DNA of 41,902 nucleotides from a virus (IMGVR_UViG_3300041410_000014:1-41902); one strand, 5' to 3'. Counted from the stretch's first letter, positions 1 to 7,371 are shown. Program-made: numbers and translations. The notes: generated by a model from the letters alone, not told the origin.

Positions 1-232
1 GGAGAGGCAGGTGAGCGTGGTGGTCCGCCGTTGCCGGGCCGGTTCCTGGGGCGACCGCAGACACTGGGAGATCTTCCTGGGTCCGGCTCGCGTGCACCGG
101 TGGTGCGCCGGGGCACCGTGCCACCTGGTCAGCACCTCGCACCATCCGATCAGCGTCTCGCTACGACGTCACACCCCGCCGGGTTTCCCGCTCGGCGGCC
201 CGATCAGTGACAGGATCCGTGGAAGGAACAGT

Positions 233-391
233 ATGGCCAAGAAGACCCGATTCCTCGGCCGCGAGTCCGGCAGCGGTCCGGGGGGACCGCAATGGCTGTC
301 CCCCCAGAGCCCGCAGACCGGCGATGGCAAGACCAGGCGCACCATCTTCGACAAGGTCTCGGTGCTGTTCAAGAAGGCTGACGAGAAGTAG
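233..391 (+). CDS. small basic protein, unknown function
   Basis: Encodes 52 residues starting MAKKTRFLGRESG, rich in Lys, Arg, Gly and Ser, with no membrane segment or recognised domain. The ATG at 233 is chosen because GGAAGGA precedes it by a suitable distance; the frame stays open further upstream but without a ribosome site or protein-like composition. It is one of the few plus-strand genes and is followed at once by a strong hairpin terminator, so it is probably a monocistronic unit converging on the HNH gene. I do not recognise the family; a small nucleic-acid-binding or phage accessory protein would fit the charge, but that is only inference. Confidence 0.6.
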   Translation: MAKKTRFLGRESGSGPGGPQWLSPQSPQTGDGKTRRTIFDKVSVLFKKADEK

Positions 392-410
392 CAACCCCCG
401 TGAACAGTGA

Positions 411-443
411 ACGACCCGGACCATCGAGGTCCGGGCCGTTCGT
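411..443 (+). terminator. hairpin terminator after the 52-aa gene
   Basis: The arms CCCGGACC and GGTCCGGG, extended by ACGA/TCGT-type flanks, enclose a short ATCGA loop 20 bases after the stop codon. No long T run follows, which is usual for high-G+C genomes. It may also serve the opposite strand. Confidence 0.6.
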
Positions 444-531
444 CCATCTCAGCCCGAGATCGGACAACAGGCTTCAGACTAGCGGACGTTGCCGCTGGCC
501 GGGGAGACCGGCACCGGGTCGGCCGCTGGGG

Positions 532-1014
532 TCACCTAGGTTTTACACCCTTTTCGCGCCGGGTCCTTCGAGCCCTCTCCGTGGCGCAAGCCCTACAGGC
601 TCTTGTTCCGTTAGGCCTGATACGGGTGTTTTTTACGTCAAACTCATGGCCCCGCAAGCACTCAGTCTTGGCAGCGTTTATCGAATTCACGGTGTTGGGG
701 CTGGACAACAGGTTGTCCCGGGGAGTCACCGGTTTCAGGTGTCGCACCCAGTTCACACATCTGCGATGAGGGCATGACGGACCGCCGGGGCACCCGCTGT
801 TGTTGTGACATGAGTGGTCGATCTGCATCCCTCGGGGGATAGGTCCAACCATCGCCTTGTATACGGCCCGATGGGCTACGTGCTCCCTCTTCCCAGCAAT
901 CCCGTACCCCTTAGAGGGGTCTATAGACCCGGGCCATGGCCAGCAGGCGTCGGGGTCAGAGGTGTCGATCCGGGATACCCAGTAGCCCAGGCTCCCTCGT
1001 GTAAGGTCTGTCAT
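532..1014 (-). CDS. HNH endonuclease
   Basis: 160-residue HNH nuclease of the phage/homing type. The central region carries HRAVYKAMVG, then IDHSCHN with a Cys-rich insert (CPGGPSCPHRRCVN), RHLKPVTPRDN, and a further CLRGH...CRACA zinc-binding pair near the C-terminus. The DH pair and the later N are the expected catalytic residues, and the cysteines resemble the structural zinc site of HNH_3-type enzymes. The ATG at 1014 follows AAGGAG by five bases; an upstream in-frame start lacks this. It lies downstream of the lysis genes at the left end of the minus operon. Free-standing HNH genes in phages are either homing endonucleases or packaging-associated nucleases; the distance from terminase makes a mobile homing role more likely. 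Confidence 0.88.
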   Translation of the reverse strand: MTDLTRGSLGYWVSRIDTSDPDACWPWPGSIDPSKGYGIAGKREHVAHRAVYKAMVGPIPRGMQIDHSCHNNSGCPGGPSCPHRRCVNWVRHLKPVTPRDNLLSSPNTVNSINAAKTECLRGHEFDVKNTRIRPNGTRACRACATERARRTRREKGVKPR

Positions 1015-1089
1015 GTTGGCTCCTTCCAAGCCGACCAACACCCCGGGCCTGTTGACGCAGGCGCCGGGGTTCTCTCGATCCTACCGTCT

Positions 1090-1428
1090 TCAGTTGGTCG
1101 CAGTCTTAGGCTCGACTTGAGGCCTGATACCGAACAGCGCGAACCCGGCCAGCACGATGGTCCCCAGGCCGGTCACGGCCTCCTCGGACCAATGCAGCTG
1201 ATACGCGGCGGCGAGAGCCGCACCGGCGGAGATCACGCCGACGAACAGCGCCGGGGCCCACGGCCGGGTGGTCAGCGCGATCACCCCGGCGGACAGGAAC
1301 GTGATCAACGCCGTGGACTGACCGGCGCTGAACTGGTCGAACCCGAGCGTGGCGATCCACGACAGGACGGCGCCGACGGCACCCATGATCAGGGCGGGTT
1401 CCCGCCCGAACAGTTTCACCTGGCTCAC
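1090..1428 (-). CDS. holin-like membrane protein
   Basis: 112 residues with a short N-terminus followed by about three hydrophobic helices (around residues 11-27, 32-46 and 50-64, then 76-96) and a polar C-terminus. Such a small multi-span protein immediately after an endolysin is the classic holin arrangement: it would form lesions in the cytoplasmic membrane that release the endolysin. The start is GTG at 1428, overlapping the endolysin stop as GTGA, with AGGGGAG upstream; the coupling supports one lysis cassette. Function is inferred from topology and position only; two other small membrane proteins at 22985-23526 are alternative holin candidates. Confidence 0.75.
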   Translation of the reverse strand: MSQVKLFGREPALIMGAVGAVLSWIATLGFDQFSAGQSTALITFLSAGVIALTTRPWAPALFVGVISAGAALAAAYQLHWSEEAVTGLGTIVLAGFALFGIRPQVEPKTATN

Positions 1429-2153
1429 GGCTGCTCCCCTTCCAGGGCCTCGGCCAGCTTCTTGACCCGCTCGGCCACGTCGCCGAGAAGGATCCACGCG
1501 CTGGTCCGCTTGCCCTCGAACACGTTCGGGACACCCTGCTGCCACGAGTTGTGGCCCACCGGGGTGGAATAGGTCCCGTCCGGGTCGCCGTCCGGGCCGG
1601 TGAGGACGGTAGGCCGGGTGAGTTCGTCCACCCGGGCATCGACGATCCGCGTCACCTCGGCGGAGATCCAGTTCTTGTCAGCGGGTGTCAGTGCCACCGG
1701 AAGTACCCCTGTCCTGATCTTCTGGGCCACGGCCCTCACGGCGATGGCGTTCCTGTTGATCTCGAAGTGCATGTCGTCGGGGCGGCCCGAGTAGTCGCCT
1801 CCCCATCGGACCACGCCGTCCAGGTCTTTCAGGATCGCCCGGATGCGTTCCTGATCCGCCTCGCTGTAGGTGTCGCGCCTGCCCATCGGGTGAGCAGGCG
1901 CGTTGTAGTCGATCGCCGTCCCCGAGGCGTGGTTGCTGATCGTCTGGGACCCCTCGATCTTCTTGACGAACCACCCCCAGCAACCACCCCGGTCGATCGG
2001 CTCCACCTCGTCGTCCAGGCGCTCGATCAGGTAGGTGAACACCGTGTCCACGTCACCCTTGAGCCACCCGTTCGGGAACTCGACCCCCCGGACCGCGCGA
2101 TCCACCACCGCGCTCTGGCCGACCACGGGCCAGCCATTCTGTGATGTCGCCAT
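1425..2153 (-). CDS. endolysin, M15-type L,D/D,D-peptidase
   Basis: 242-residue peptidoglycan peptidase of the VanY/M15 family. The zinc site is visible as SNHASGTAIDYN (His75, Asp82) and DDMHFEI (His129), the HxxxxxxD...H pattern of the family. The catalytic domain occupies about residues 1-150; the remaining ~90 residues probably bind the wall. It would cleave peptide cross-links of the host cell wall at lysis. The ATG has GGAAGGGAG upstream and a CTG-TAAGGT -10 element just before that, so lysis genes may have their own promoter. The stop overlaps the holin start by four bases. No signal peptide is seen, consistent with holin-dependent release. Confidence 0.88.
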   Translation of the reverse strand: MATSQNGWPVVGQSAVVDRAVRGVEFPNGWLKGDVDTVFTYLIERLDDEVEPIDRGGCWGWFVKKIEGSQTISNHASGTAIDYNAPAHPMGRRDTYSEADQERIRAILKDLDGVVRWGGDYSGRPDDMHFEINRNAIAVRAVAQKIRTGVLPVALTPADKNWISAEVTRIVDARVDELTRPTVLTGPDGDPDGTYSTPVGHNSWQQGVPNVFEGKRTSAWILLGDVAERVKKLAEALEGEQP

Positions 2154-2169
2154 CCGTCACTCCCTTCCA

Positions 2170-2175
2170 ACCTTA
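2170..2175 (-). promoter_or_regulatory. -10 element upstream of endolysin
   Basis: On the minus strand CTG-TAAGGT matches the -10 consensus of this phage, about 17 bases before the endolysin ATG. The -35 (GGTCAC at 17-base spacing) is poor, so it may be weak or activator dependent. Confidence 0.4.
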
Positions 2176-2184
2176 CAGTAACAG

Positions 2185-2370
2185 CTACCGGCGTGACCTC
2201 CGAGTCCTAGCGGCACGGCGTGCCATCCGGGATCGCTGAGCATGTGTGACCCCCGCATTCGCGATCCGGGCCGCCTTCTCCTTGCTGGCCCCCTTACGCC
2301 GCAGAGCCTTGTAAACCCGCTGACGGCTCTTCGCGACGTAACCACGTCTTCCCCCGGCGTCCGACACCAT
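2185..2370 (-). CDS. small Arg/Lys-rich phage protein
   Basis: 61 residues, strongly basic, with the core VAKSRQRVYKALRRKG followed by an Ala/Arg-rich tail that ends in RSRR. Short proteins of this pattern occur in many actinophages near lysis genes, with no established function. The ATG at 2370 is preceded by AGGAGG at eight bases. It could bind nucleic acid through its basic helices; that is inference from charge. It lies downstream of a terminator hairpin (2420-2442) and before the endolysin. Confidence 0.7.
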   Translation of the reverse strand: MVSDAGGRRGYVAKSRQRVYKALRRKGASKEKAARIANAGVTHAQRSRMARRAARTRRSRR

Positions 2371-2419
2371 GGTCACCACCTCCTGCCTCCATGATCTACC
2401 CGGGCCGAGACGGCAGAAA

Positions 2420-2442
2420 GCCCCTCAGCACCAGCTGAGGGG
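2420..2442 (-). terminator. hairpin terminator after XRE gene
   Basis: Minus-strand stem GCCCCTCAG/CTGAGGGGC with a six-base loop, followed by TTTCTG, lies just past the stop codon of the 2458-2709 gene. Confidence 0.7.
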
Positions 2443-2443
2443 C

Positions 2444-2461
2444 GTGACTCTGAAGTGTCAA
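2444..2461. promoter_or_regulatory. 18-bp inverted-repeat site 1
   Basis: GTGAC-TCTGAAGT-GTCAA. It overlaps the stop codon of the XRE gene and precedes its terminator, a stoperator-like position. Confidence 0.55.
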
Positions 2462-2709
2462 TCCTTCTCGGGGAACATCGGCTCCAGCGTGCCGTCCAGG
2501 GCGGCCAACCACTGGACCAGGGTGCCGAAGTTGGGCATCGACGTGTTGTTCTCCAGCACGGCCACGAAGTCCTGAGACCGGCCCATCCGCTCGGACAACT
2601 GGACCTGAGTAAGCCCCATCTTCATCCGGCGCTGTTTCATCTGTGTCCGGAACACCTCCCACCGGATGACGACCCAGTCCGGCACCTCGTACCGGGACCG
2701 ATCGGCCAT
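2458..2709 (-). CDS. XRE-family DNA-binding protein
   Basis: 83 residues with a Cro/CI-type helix-turn-helix: helices around MKMGLTQVQLSERMG and QDFVAVLENN, with the typical recognition-helix pattern ending at about residue 56. It would bind DNA as a dimer and regulate transcription. Its ATG overlaps the preceding stop as TAATG, so it is translated as the fourth gene of a coupled accessory cluster (3951 to 2458). Its own 3' end carries one of the 18-bp inverted repeats, making it one candidate for the protein that reads them; the HTH proteins at 22010 and 36524 are alternatives. Too small to carry a cleavable repressor domain. Confidence 0.85.
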   Translation of the reverse strand: MADRSRYEVPDWVVIRWEVFRTQMKQRRMKMGLTQVQLSERMGRSQDFVAVLENNTSMPNFGTLVQWLAALDGTLEPMFPEKD

Positions 2710-3104
2710 TACGAGCGGACCCGGACAGCCAGGGTGAAACCCCGGGCCTCCAGTCCCTCCAGCATGACGCGAGCCCGTCGGTGGATCGGGCCATCCTCGC
2801 TCTGGGTCTCGTACAGTGCCTCGCTGAGCGCTTTCTTGCCGCCGGTGTGGTCGGCCTCCACCAGTTGATCCATGCCTATCATCCGGGCGAACCAGTCAGC
2901 GGCCGTGCCGACACCGGTACCTCCACGCGGACCGGTGTACTTCTCCCCGATGGCCGCGATGATCGCCCGGTCCAGCGACGGGTAGTACTCACGGATCCTG
3001 GGAGTCTCATCGTTCACCTTCTCGAACCCGTACGACGGCTTGCCGTGGTCCCACACCTCCCAGAACGTCCAGTCCCCGAGCCGGGCCAGCAACATACGCC
3101 TCAT
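2709..3104 (-). CDS. phage protein, unknown function
   Basis: 131 residues, mixed alpha/beta composition, with aromatic-rich N-terminus (LGDWTFWEVWDHGKPSYGF) and a helical middle (AADWFARMIGMDQLVEA). No catalytic motif, membrane segment or known fold is recognised. The ATG at 3104 overlaps the upstream stop as ATGA, with GAGGAGG seven bases before it; its own stop overlaps the XRE start. This places it in a tightly coupled four-gene cluster that starts from the promoter at 3959-3987. Confidence 0.72.
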   Translation of the reverse strand: MRRMLLARLGDWTFWEVWDHGKPSYGFEKVNDETPRIREYYPSLDRAIIAAIGEKYTGPRGGTGVGTAADWFARMIGMDQLVEADHTGGKKALSEALYETQSEDGPIHRRARVMLEGLEARGFTLAVRVRS

Positions 3105-3541
3105 CGCTTGTCCTCCTCTGCCTGACCGGTCTCCGGGAGGGGAAACTCCAGCAGGCCCAGCTCCCGGGCCGCGTCGTTGATCATGTTGCGGATATCGCCC
3201 GGGGTGAATGAGCGCCAGCACTCCTCACCCCGGTTCTCGTCCCGATGACCCAGCGCCTCGTGGTTCTCCCGGCCGCCCCTGATCCAGTCGTCCAGCACCG
3301 TCCAGACGATGGCCAGCGCCTGGCTCTTGTCGGCCTGCCGCCCCAGGTATCCCGAGGCGCTTGGAGTGCCGACCACCTTGGGATACGACTCGCACACCAT
3401 CTCGCCCGCCGGTCCGTGGCACGAGGCCTTGTGCTGGTGCCCCGGGATCAATGCCCGAGGCAGTTGCCTTGGGATATCCCGCTCCCGGACCAGAGCGTCC
3501 CTCATTTCCTGGAGCGTGTTGATCATCGTTTCCCTGTCCAT
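3101..3541 (-). CDS. phage protein, unknown function
   Basis: 146 residues beginning MDRETMINTLQEMRD. It contains several His and Cys (GHQHKASCHG, CESY, CWRSF), possibly a metal site, and a C-terminal helix ending EEDKR. No family is recognised. The ATG at 3541 overlaps the preceding stop as TGATG, which decides the start over the in-frame GTG three bases upstream. Second gene of the accessory cluster. Confidence 0.72.
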   Translation of the reverse strand: MDRETMINTLQEMRDALVRERDIPRQLPRALIPGHQHKASCHGPAGEMVCESYPKVVGTPSASGYLGRQADKSQALAIVWTVLDDWIRGGRENHEALGHRDENRGEECWRSFTPGDIRNMINDAARELGLLEFPLPETGQAEEDKR

Positions 3542-3951
3542 CACGACCCCTCCCCATCTTTCAGACCAGCGCTGATGATGTCGGCCAGCTCGACCTCACG
3601 GTCGCGCCACAGAGAATGAGACTCGATGGTGATCCCCTGCTCCCGGAGGAATCCAAAGGCCCAGCGCCGGGTTTCGTCCCACTCGAACTGTTCGATAGTG
3701 GCGAACGAGGCGTTACTCCCGGAGTACGGGGTGTCCTCTCTCTGGGTGTCCCGGCGCATCCGCCACTCGATGATCTTCTCGGTGGCAGACAAGGTCGCCC
3801 ACACCCGGGCAGCCTTGACCACCACGGCCGGGATGGTGCGGTCCTCGGGATCACGCCGCCGCATGTCGTTAGGCGACCGGTAGACGATCACCTTCTGTCC
3901 CGGCTTCAGCTCCCCCAGCTCAGGCCGGGGTCCGTATCTCGTTGCGCTCAT
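3541..3951 (-). CDS. phage protein with beta-barrel-like N-terminus
   Basis: 136 residues. The N-terminal part (LKPGQKVIVYRSPNDMR, then TIPAVVVKAARVWATLS) reads like a small SH3- or Tudor-like barrel; the rest is helical and charged. Function unknown. It is the first gene after the promoter at 3959-3987: the -10 box TAAGGT ends seven bases before the ATG and no Shine-Dalgarno sequence fits between, so the mRNA is predicted to be leaderless. Translation of the next three genes appears coupled to it. Confidence 0.72.
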   Translation of the reverse strand: MSATRYGPRPELGELKPGQKVIVYRSPNDMRRRDPEDRTIPAVVVKAARVWATLSATEKIIEWRMRRDTQREDTPYSGSNASFATIEQFEWDETRRWAFGFLREQGITIESHSLWRDREVELADIISAGLKDGEGS

Positions 3952-3958
3952 ACCGACT

Positions 3959-3987
3959 ACCTTACAGCCTTGACGGCAAGGTGTCTA
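3959..3987 (-). promoter_or_regulatory. promoter with overlapping inverted repeat (leaderless)
   Basis: TAGACA-N17-TAAGGT on the minus strand, with CTG before the -10. The -35 starts inside the terminase stop codon TAG. The 18-mer at 3970-3987 is a near-match to the inverted repeat (TTGAC-N8-GTCTA), so a bound protein would occlude the -35. Drives 3951-2458. Confidence 0.7.
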
Positions 3988-5457
3988 CCGGGATCCGAGT
4001 GGGCTCATGCTGGTGCTGGGCATGGTGCCCTGGGGGAGGACGAACGTGCCGCTTCCGGCCCGGTCCGCCCACATGGCCATGGCCACCGCGTCACCCCGGT
4101 CGGGACTCCGGCCGAGCCGTTCCATCACCTTGTCCTTGGGCTCCACCTGGATCCGGGGCGGTACGCCGCTGGTGATGGTCCACTTCGGCGTGGTCAGGTC
4201 CGAGATCATCAGGTCGTCCGGGGGGAGCATGAGCACCGGGTCATAGGCCGGATCCAGCAGCTCACGGAGGTGGTAGTACGCCGCGCTCCGGATGTTGGTG
4301 AACCCGTATTTGCCGGACCGGTCGCGCACCAGGGCCTTACCGGCTCCCACGTACGCGATCGCCTTGATGTCCAGCTCACGCGCCCGGTCGTAGACTCCGG
4401 CACCCACCCCGATCACGTCGATGATCGGCCGCTCATCGAGCCCCTGGAGCATCGACACCGTGCTCATCGTGTCCCGGCGCCGGTGGCCCTCCAGCCAGAG
4501 AGCAGGCCCGTCCCGGTGCGCCAGGACCGACTCGTCACCACCCCGGCCGACGTCCACCCCGACCCAGAGTGGACCGCCTTGTCCCGGGCGTCCCGCCGTG
4601 TCCCAGACGTGCCACCGTTCGATGGCCGCTTCCAGCCACGCCAGCGGGATCACCGCGTCCTCGTCACCGGCGTGGAACAGTCCGAGCACGCGGTTGTGAT
4701 AGACCGCGCTGTCCTCCCCCCATTGGAGCTTGCGCTGTTCGGCCCAGGTCCGGGAGATCCGGCCCGCCTCGATCGCCTCCTCCAGCGAGACGCTGCGAGT
4801 CCACCAGTCTTCATAACCGGGGGCGCGCCGGTGGATGTCGTAGAACCTGCCGGAAGGTGCTCCCGGCGTACTCATGGCGAACGCGTACGCGTTGTCGGCG
4901 GTCTCAGGACCGGCGTTGGAGAACGCACCCTCGATGGAGTCCCAGGTCCCAGGGGGGACGATCTTTGCCTCGTCAAGCAAGTACAGCAGTTCCTCGGCGT
5001 GCGCACCCTCGATGCGCTCCGGCTGGTTGCTGGCTACCGCCGTGGCCGCCCCGTGGTACAGCTTGAGCCGGAGGTCCATCAGCTCCTTGCCGGGCTTGAA
5101 CGGAGCGCGGCCCAGGGTCTCGAAGTCGATCCGGTGCGCCCACTTGTGGATCTCCGGCCACAGGTAGACCTCCAGGTGCCGCCAGGCGGACGCCGTGGTG
5201 ATGATCTTCCAGTCTCGGCCCATCAAGTCCCGGGTGGTCGCGAACCAGTTGACCAGCGTGGCACCCATGAACGACTTGCCCAGGCCGTGCGGTCCCTTGA
5301 CGGCCACCCGGCGGCGACGGGGGAGAGCGTCCAACACCTCGCCCTGGTAACCAGCCAGATTGACCCGCATGCAGTCGCGCGCCCAGGCCACCGGCGAGTC
5401 CCTCCACCGGTCCAGCTTGCTCCGGCTGAGCACCTTGGCCGCCAGGTCGATCCTCAC
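3985..5457 (-). CDS. terL: terminase large subunit
   Basis: 490-residue packaging ATPase-nuclease. Walker A GPHGLGKS at 55-62, Walker B LLYLLDEAK at 157-165 with catalytic Glu163, a coupling-type stretch AFAMSTPG near 192-199, and the RNase H-like nuclease domain beginning GVDVGRGGDE (Asp302) with late acidic residues in SPDRGDAVAMA. It pumps DNA into the prohead and cuts the concatemer. The start is GTG at 5457, overlapping the stop of a 31-residue gene as GTGA; the longer in-frame extension reads through that small gene and is rejected. The gene ends exactly where the next promoter begins. Confidence 0.93.
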   Translation of the reverse strand: MRIDLAAKVLSRSKLDRWRDSPVAWARDCMRVNLAGYQGEVLDALPRRRRVAVKGPHGLGKSFMGATLVNWFATTRDLMGRDWKIITTASAWRHLEVYLWPEIHKWAHRIDFETLGRAPFKPGKELMDLRLKLYHGAATAVASNQPERIEGAHAEELLYLLDEAKIVPPGTWDSIEGAFSNAGPETADNAYAFAMSTPGAPSGRFYDIHRRAPGYEDWWTRSVSLEEAIEAGRISRTWAEQRKLQWGEDSAVYHNRVLGLFHAGDEDAVIPLAWLEAAIERWHVWDTAGRPGQGGPLWVGVDVGRGGDESVLAHRDGPALWLEGHRRRDTMSTVSMLQGLDERPIIDVIGVGAGVYDRARELDIKAIAYVGAGKALVRDRSGKYGFTNIRSAAYYHLRELLDPAYDPVLMLPPDDLMISDLTTPKWTITSGVPPRIQVEPKDKVMERLGRSPDRGDAVAMAMWADRAGSGTFVLPQGTMPSTSMSPLGSR

Positions 5458-5549
5458 TTCATCACGTCCCGGAAGTACCAGACTAGCCACACATACACGG
5501 CTACCGCCCCTATCACCGCACCACACAACATGGCGCCCACGATCTTCAT
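5454..5549 (-). CDS. 31-residue single-span membrane microprotein
   Basis: Encodes MKIVGAMLCGAVIGAVAV followed by YVWLVWYFRDVMK: one continuous hydrophobic helix with a positively charged end. The ATG at 5549 follows GGGGAGGAC; the start overlaps the previous stop as ATGA and the stop overlaps the terminase GTG as GTGA, so it is coupled on both sides. That double coupling and the ribosome site are the evidence for a real gene. The product would insert in the cytoplasmic membrane. A role in membrane association of packaging, or simply a translational coupler, is speculation. Confidence 0.7.
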   Translation of the reverse strand: MKIVGAMLCGAVIGAVAVYVWLVWYFRDVMK

Positions 5550-5737
5550 CGGTACGTCCTCCCCATGATCCGGGCGAACTCCGCCACCCGGGCCGCCACG
5601 TCCTCGCGCTGCCGACGCAGCGTCAACCGGCGTGCCGCGCTGTCAGCGGCCTTGGCCGATCGCCCTGGCCGCCAGTGTTCACACCCCTCGGTGGCCGGGA
5701 CCAGGGCACGGCACGCCCCACACGGACGCCGGATCAC
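5546..5737 (-). CDS. 63-residue Cys-containing protein
   Basis: Begins VIRRPCGACRALVPATEG and has CxxC plus a later CEHW, a possible zinc ribbon, followed by a basic helical segment (RRLTLRRQREDVAARV). GTG at 5737 overlaps the preceding terminase small-subunit stop as GTGA; its stop overlaps the next ATG. It could be a DNA-binding accessory of packaging; no family is recognised. Longer in-frame upstream sequence lies antiphase within the terminase small subunit and is not protein-like. Confidence 0.7.
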   Translation of the reverse strand: MIRRPCGACRALVPATEGCEHWRPGRSAKAADSAARRLTLRRQREDVAARVAEFARIMGRTYR

Positions 5738-6444
5738 GGTTGCTTGCCGTCGGTTATCGCGGCCATACCCTCCATGTCGATCGACCCGAGGTGCGTCTGG
5801 AGCAGGAGCGGAACGAGGGCCTGCTGATCCTCGGTGAGTCCTAGCGCGTCCAGCATGGTGGCGATCCGGCTTGCGACGATGTCCCCCCAGTGCTCGGCCA
5901 GCGACGTCAGCCGGTTGGAGATCCCCATGTCGTGCGCCGTCTTGGCGAACTTGACGACCCGGTCCCGCTCGGCCGCCTCCAGTGTCACCAGGGCCCGGAC
6001 CTCTTCGGTCTGGACGTAAACGATGCCGTCCTTGCCGCCCATCCCGTACCGGTGCCCGATCAGGCCGGAAGCGTCCGGAGCATCGTCCTCCCGGGGGTCT
6101 CCGGCCGTATCGCCGTCGACGACCACCTGACGACGGAGCAGATCGGAGTACATGCCGAGACGCAGATAGGTCATCTGGAGTACGGCCAGCACGGCGGCCC
6201 CGGCGTCGATCTGGCTGGCCGGTCCGTCCGGGTTCCACGCCGTGATGCGCGCCTCGCCCTGGGCCTTGGTCACCTCCCGGCGGAAGCCGCTGTGCATGCG
6301 GCACGCGTTGGCTCCCCGGATCGCCAGCTGATGACACGGTCCCCGGCCCTTGGTCCGGTTCTTCGTGCATTCGAGCCGGTTGTGATCTTCACACCACCGG
6401 GCGTGTCCGGGGTTGAACTCCCGGTTGGTGTACGTCTTGGCCAT
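5734..6444 (-). CDS. probable terminase small subunit
   Basis: 236 residues. The N-terminus has a Cys/His cluster (CEDH...CTKNRTKGRGPCHQ...CRMHSGF) resembling the zinc-finger and HGAP/CRMH motif seen in small terminase or HNH-adjacent phage proteins; the remainder is helical with acidic stretches. It would recognise phage DNA and recruit the large subunit. Position directly upstream of terL, in a four-gene coupled run, is the main evidence. The ATG lies six bases after a TAGCAT -10-like box with no Shine-Dalgarno sequence, suggesting a leaderless message. A different role for the Cys/His domain cannot be excluded. Confidence 0.68.
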   Translation of the reverse strand: MAKTYTNREFNPGHARWCEDHNRLECTKNRTKGRGPCHQLAIRGANACRMHSGFRREVTKAQGEARITAWNPDGPASQIDAGAAVLAVLQMTYLRLGMYSDLLRRQVVVDGDTAGDPREDDAPDASGLIGHRYGMGGKDGIVYVQTEEVRALVTLEAAERDRVVKFAKTAHDMGISNRLTSLAEHWGDIVASRIATMLDALGLTEDQQALVPLLLQTHLGSIDMEGMAAITDGKQP

Positions 6445-6507
6445 ACCGTCATGCTATCCGGTGACCGGGTGACATCTCACACCTGGCCGCCATGCCTGGA
6501 AAGCAAC

Positions 6508-6550
6508 GAGCCCCAGCTCTCGGACGGGGAGGTCAAGAGGTGGGGCTCGT
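6508..6550 (-). terminator. long hairpin in 6445-6603 spacer
   Basis: Arms CGAGCCCCA/TGGGGCTCG plus an inner CTCT/AGAG pairing form a long stem. On the minus strand it is followed by TTGCTTTCC, so it probably ends transcription of the 6604-6870 gene. No gene is seen in the rest of this 159-base spacer. Confidence 0.6.
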
Positions 6551-6603
6551 GCTGGACGGCGAGGGCAACATCCCGGGAAACCCCGGCCGCATACGTCAGG
6601 CTA

Positions 6604-6870
6604 CTACCTGCCTTGCAGGTGTGCACTCCCGCTGACCACCGGCGCCGGGGTCATCGGCACGGCCGGGGCAGGGGTACCGCACGACGCGACCACCAGGCCG
6701 GTGATGCCGAGGGTGGCCAGCATGCCGCGCCAGGTCACCGTGGACCGGGCCCGGTGACGGCCGCGCCCGTTCACCCACGGGGGCCGCTCGTCCGTGGCAC
6801 TGTGGCGCGCGAAGCGCTCCCAGGGGTCCGGGGTTTCCTCCCCGTGGCTCCCCGTCTGAAACTCGTTCAC
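6604..6870 (-). CDS. small single-span membrane protein
   Basis: 88 residues: a ~50-residue hydrophilic, Arg-rich N-terminus, then one hydrophobic segment (MLATLGITGLVVASCG) and a Pro/Ala-rich tail (TPAPAVPMTPAPVV). The Cys after LVVAS looks like a lipobox but is too far from the N-terminus for a normal lipoprotein signal; a type II single-span protein is more likely. GTG at 6870 has AAGGGA at a suitable distance, preferred over an upstream ATG at 6891 without one. Transcribed from the promoter at 6909-6938. Function unknown. Confidence 0.62.
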   Translation of the reverse strand: MNEFQTGSHGEETPDPWERFARHSATDERPPWVNGRGRHRARSTVTWRGMLATLGITGLVVASCGTPAPAVPMTPAPVVSGSAHLQGR

Positions 6871-6908
6871 GTTGTGTCCCTTCAAGATCATCGATGGAAT
6901 TGCGGCGA

Positions 6909-6938
6909 ACCTTACAGTACTGACGTCCAAGTTGGCAA
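6909..6938 (-). promoter_or_regulatory. promoter for 6604-6870
   Basis: TTGCCA-N18-TAAGGT, spacer ending in CTG. The -35 directly abuts the terminator hairpin of the upstream gene, insulating one unit from the next. Confidence 0.65.
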
Positions 6939-6967
6939 GGTGCCCGGGATCCCTCGTCCCGGGCACC
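6939..6967 (-). terminator. hairpin terminator after 6984-7337
   Basis: Perfect 11-bp stem GGTGCCCGGGA/TCCCGGGCACC with a seven-base loop, 17 bases beyond the stop codon. No T run; the next six bases are the -35 of the following promoter. Confidence 0.75.
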
Positions 6968-6969
6968 CT

Positions 6970-6987
6970 TTGACACTCACGTGTCAG
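6970..6987. promoter_or_regulatory. 18-bp inverted-repeat site 2
   Basis: TTGAC-ACTCACGT-GTCAG, overlapping the stop codon of the 6984-7337 gene, between it and its terminator. Confidence 0.55.
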
Positions 6988-7337
6988 TTCTCCCGGCGGT
7001 ACTGGCCGAAAGCCCGAAGCTGTGCCGGGGTCAGCGCACCGAGTGCGCTGAACAGCTCGCCCTGAAGATTCTGGAGCCTGGTCCGGAGGGTGTCCCCATC
7101 CTGGGCCATCTTGTCGGCCGCGAAACCGCCCCGGTAGGCCGAGCTGATCAAGCCGGACTCGATCGCCCGGACGGTCCACTTCGTGTTGGCGACCTTCTCC
7201 TCCAGCTTGAGGATCTTGCCGAACAGCTCGCCGTCTCCGGCCGGGCATTCGTGACCCAGGGTCTCGGCAACCGTCGCGTACCGGCTGTTGCAGCAGGTCA
7301 TCGTCACGATCTTCTCGGTACCCTGGGTCTCGATCAT
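6984..7337 (-). CDS. phage protein, unknown function
   Basis: 117 residues beginning MIETQGTEKIVTMTCC. The N-terminal third has three Cys (TCCNS, HECPAG) that could bind a metal; the rest is a charged, coiled helical region (FGKILKLEEKVANTKW and TLRTRLQNLQGELFSAL). No family recognised. The ATG follows GGGGAGACGGAA. It is a single-gene unit with its own consensus promoter (7372-7400) and terminator (6939-6967), an arrangement typical of a separately regulated early gene. Confidence 0.72.
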   Translation of the reverse strand: MIETQGTEKIVTMTCCNSRYATVAETLGHECPAGDGELFGKILKLEEKVANTKWTVRAIESGLISSAYRGGFAADKMAQDGDTLRTRLQNLQGELFSALGALTPAQLRAFGQYRREN

Positions 7338-7371
7338 TTCCGTCTCCCCATCTCATCGGCTTGTAGGGACT

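Noticed and set aside
3616-5568. 650-residue plus-strand open frame
   Set aside because: It is the antisense of the terminase gene; Pro/Arg/Gly/His-rich composition, no ribosome site, and terminase motifs on the other strand are unambiguous.
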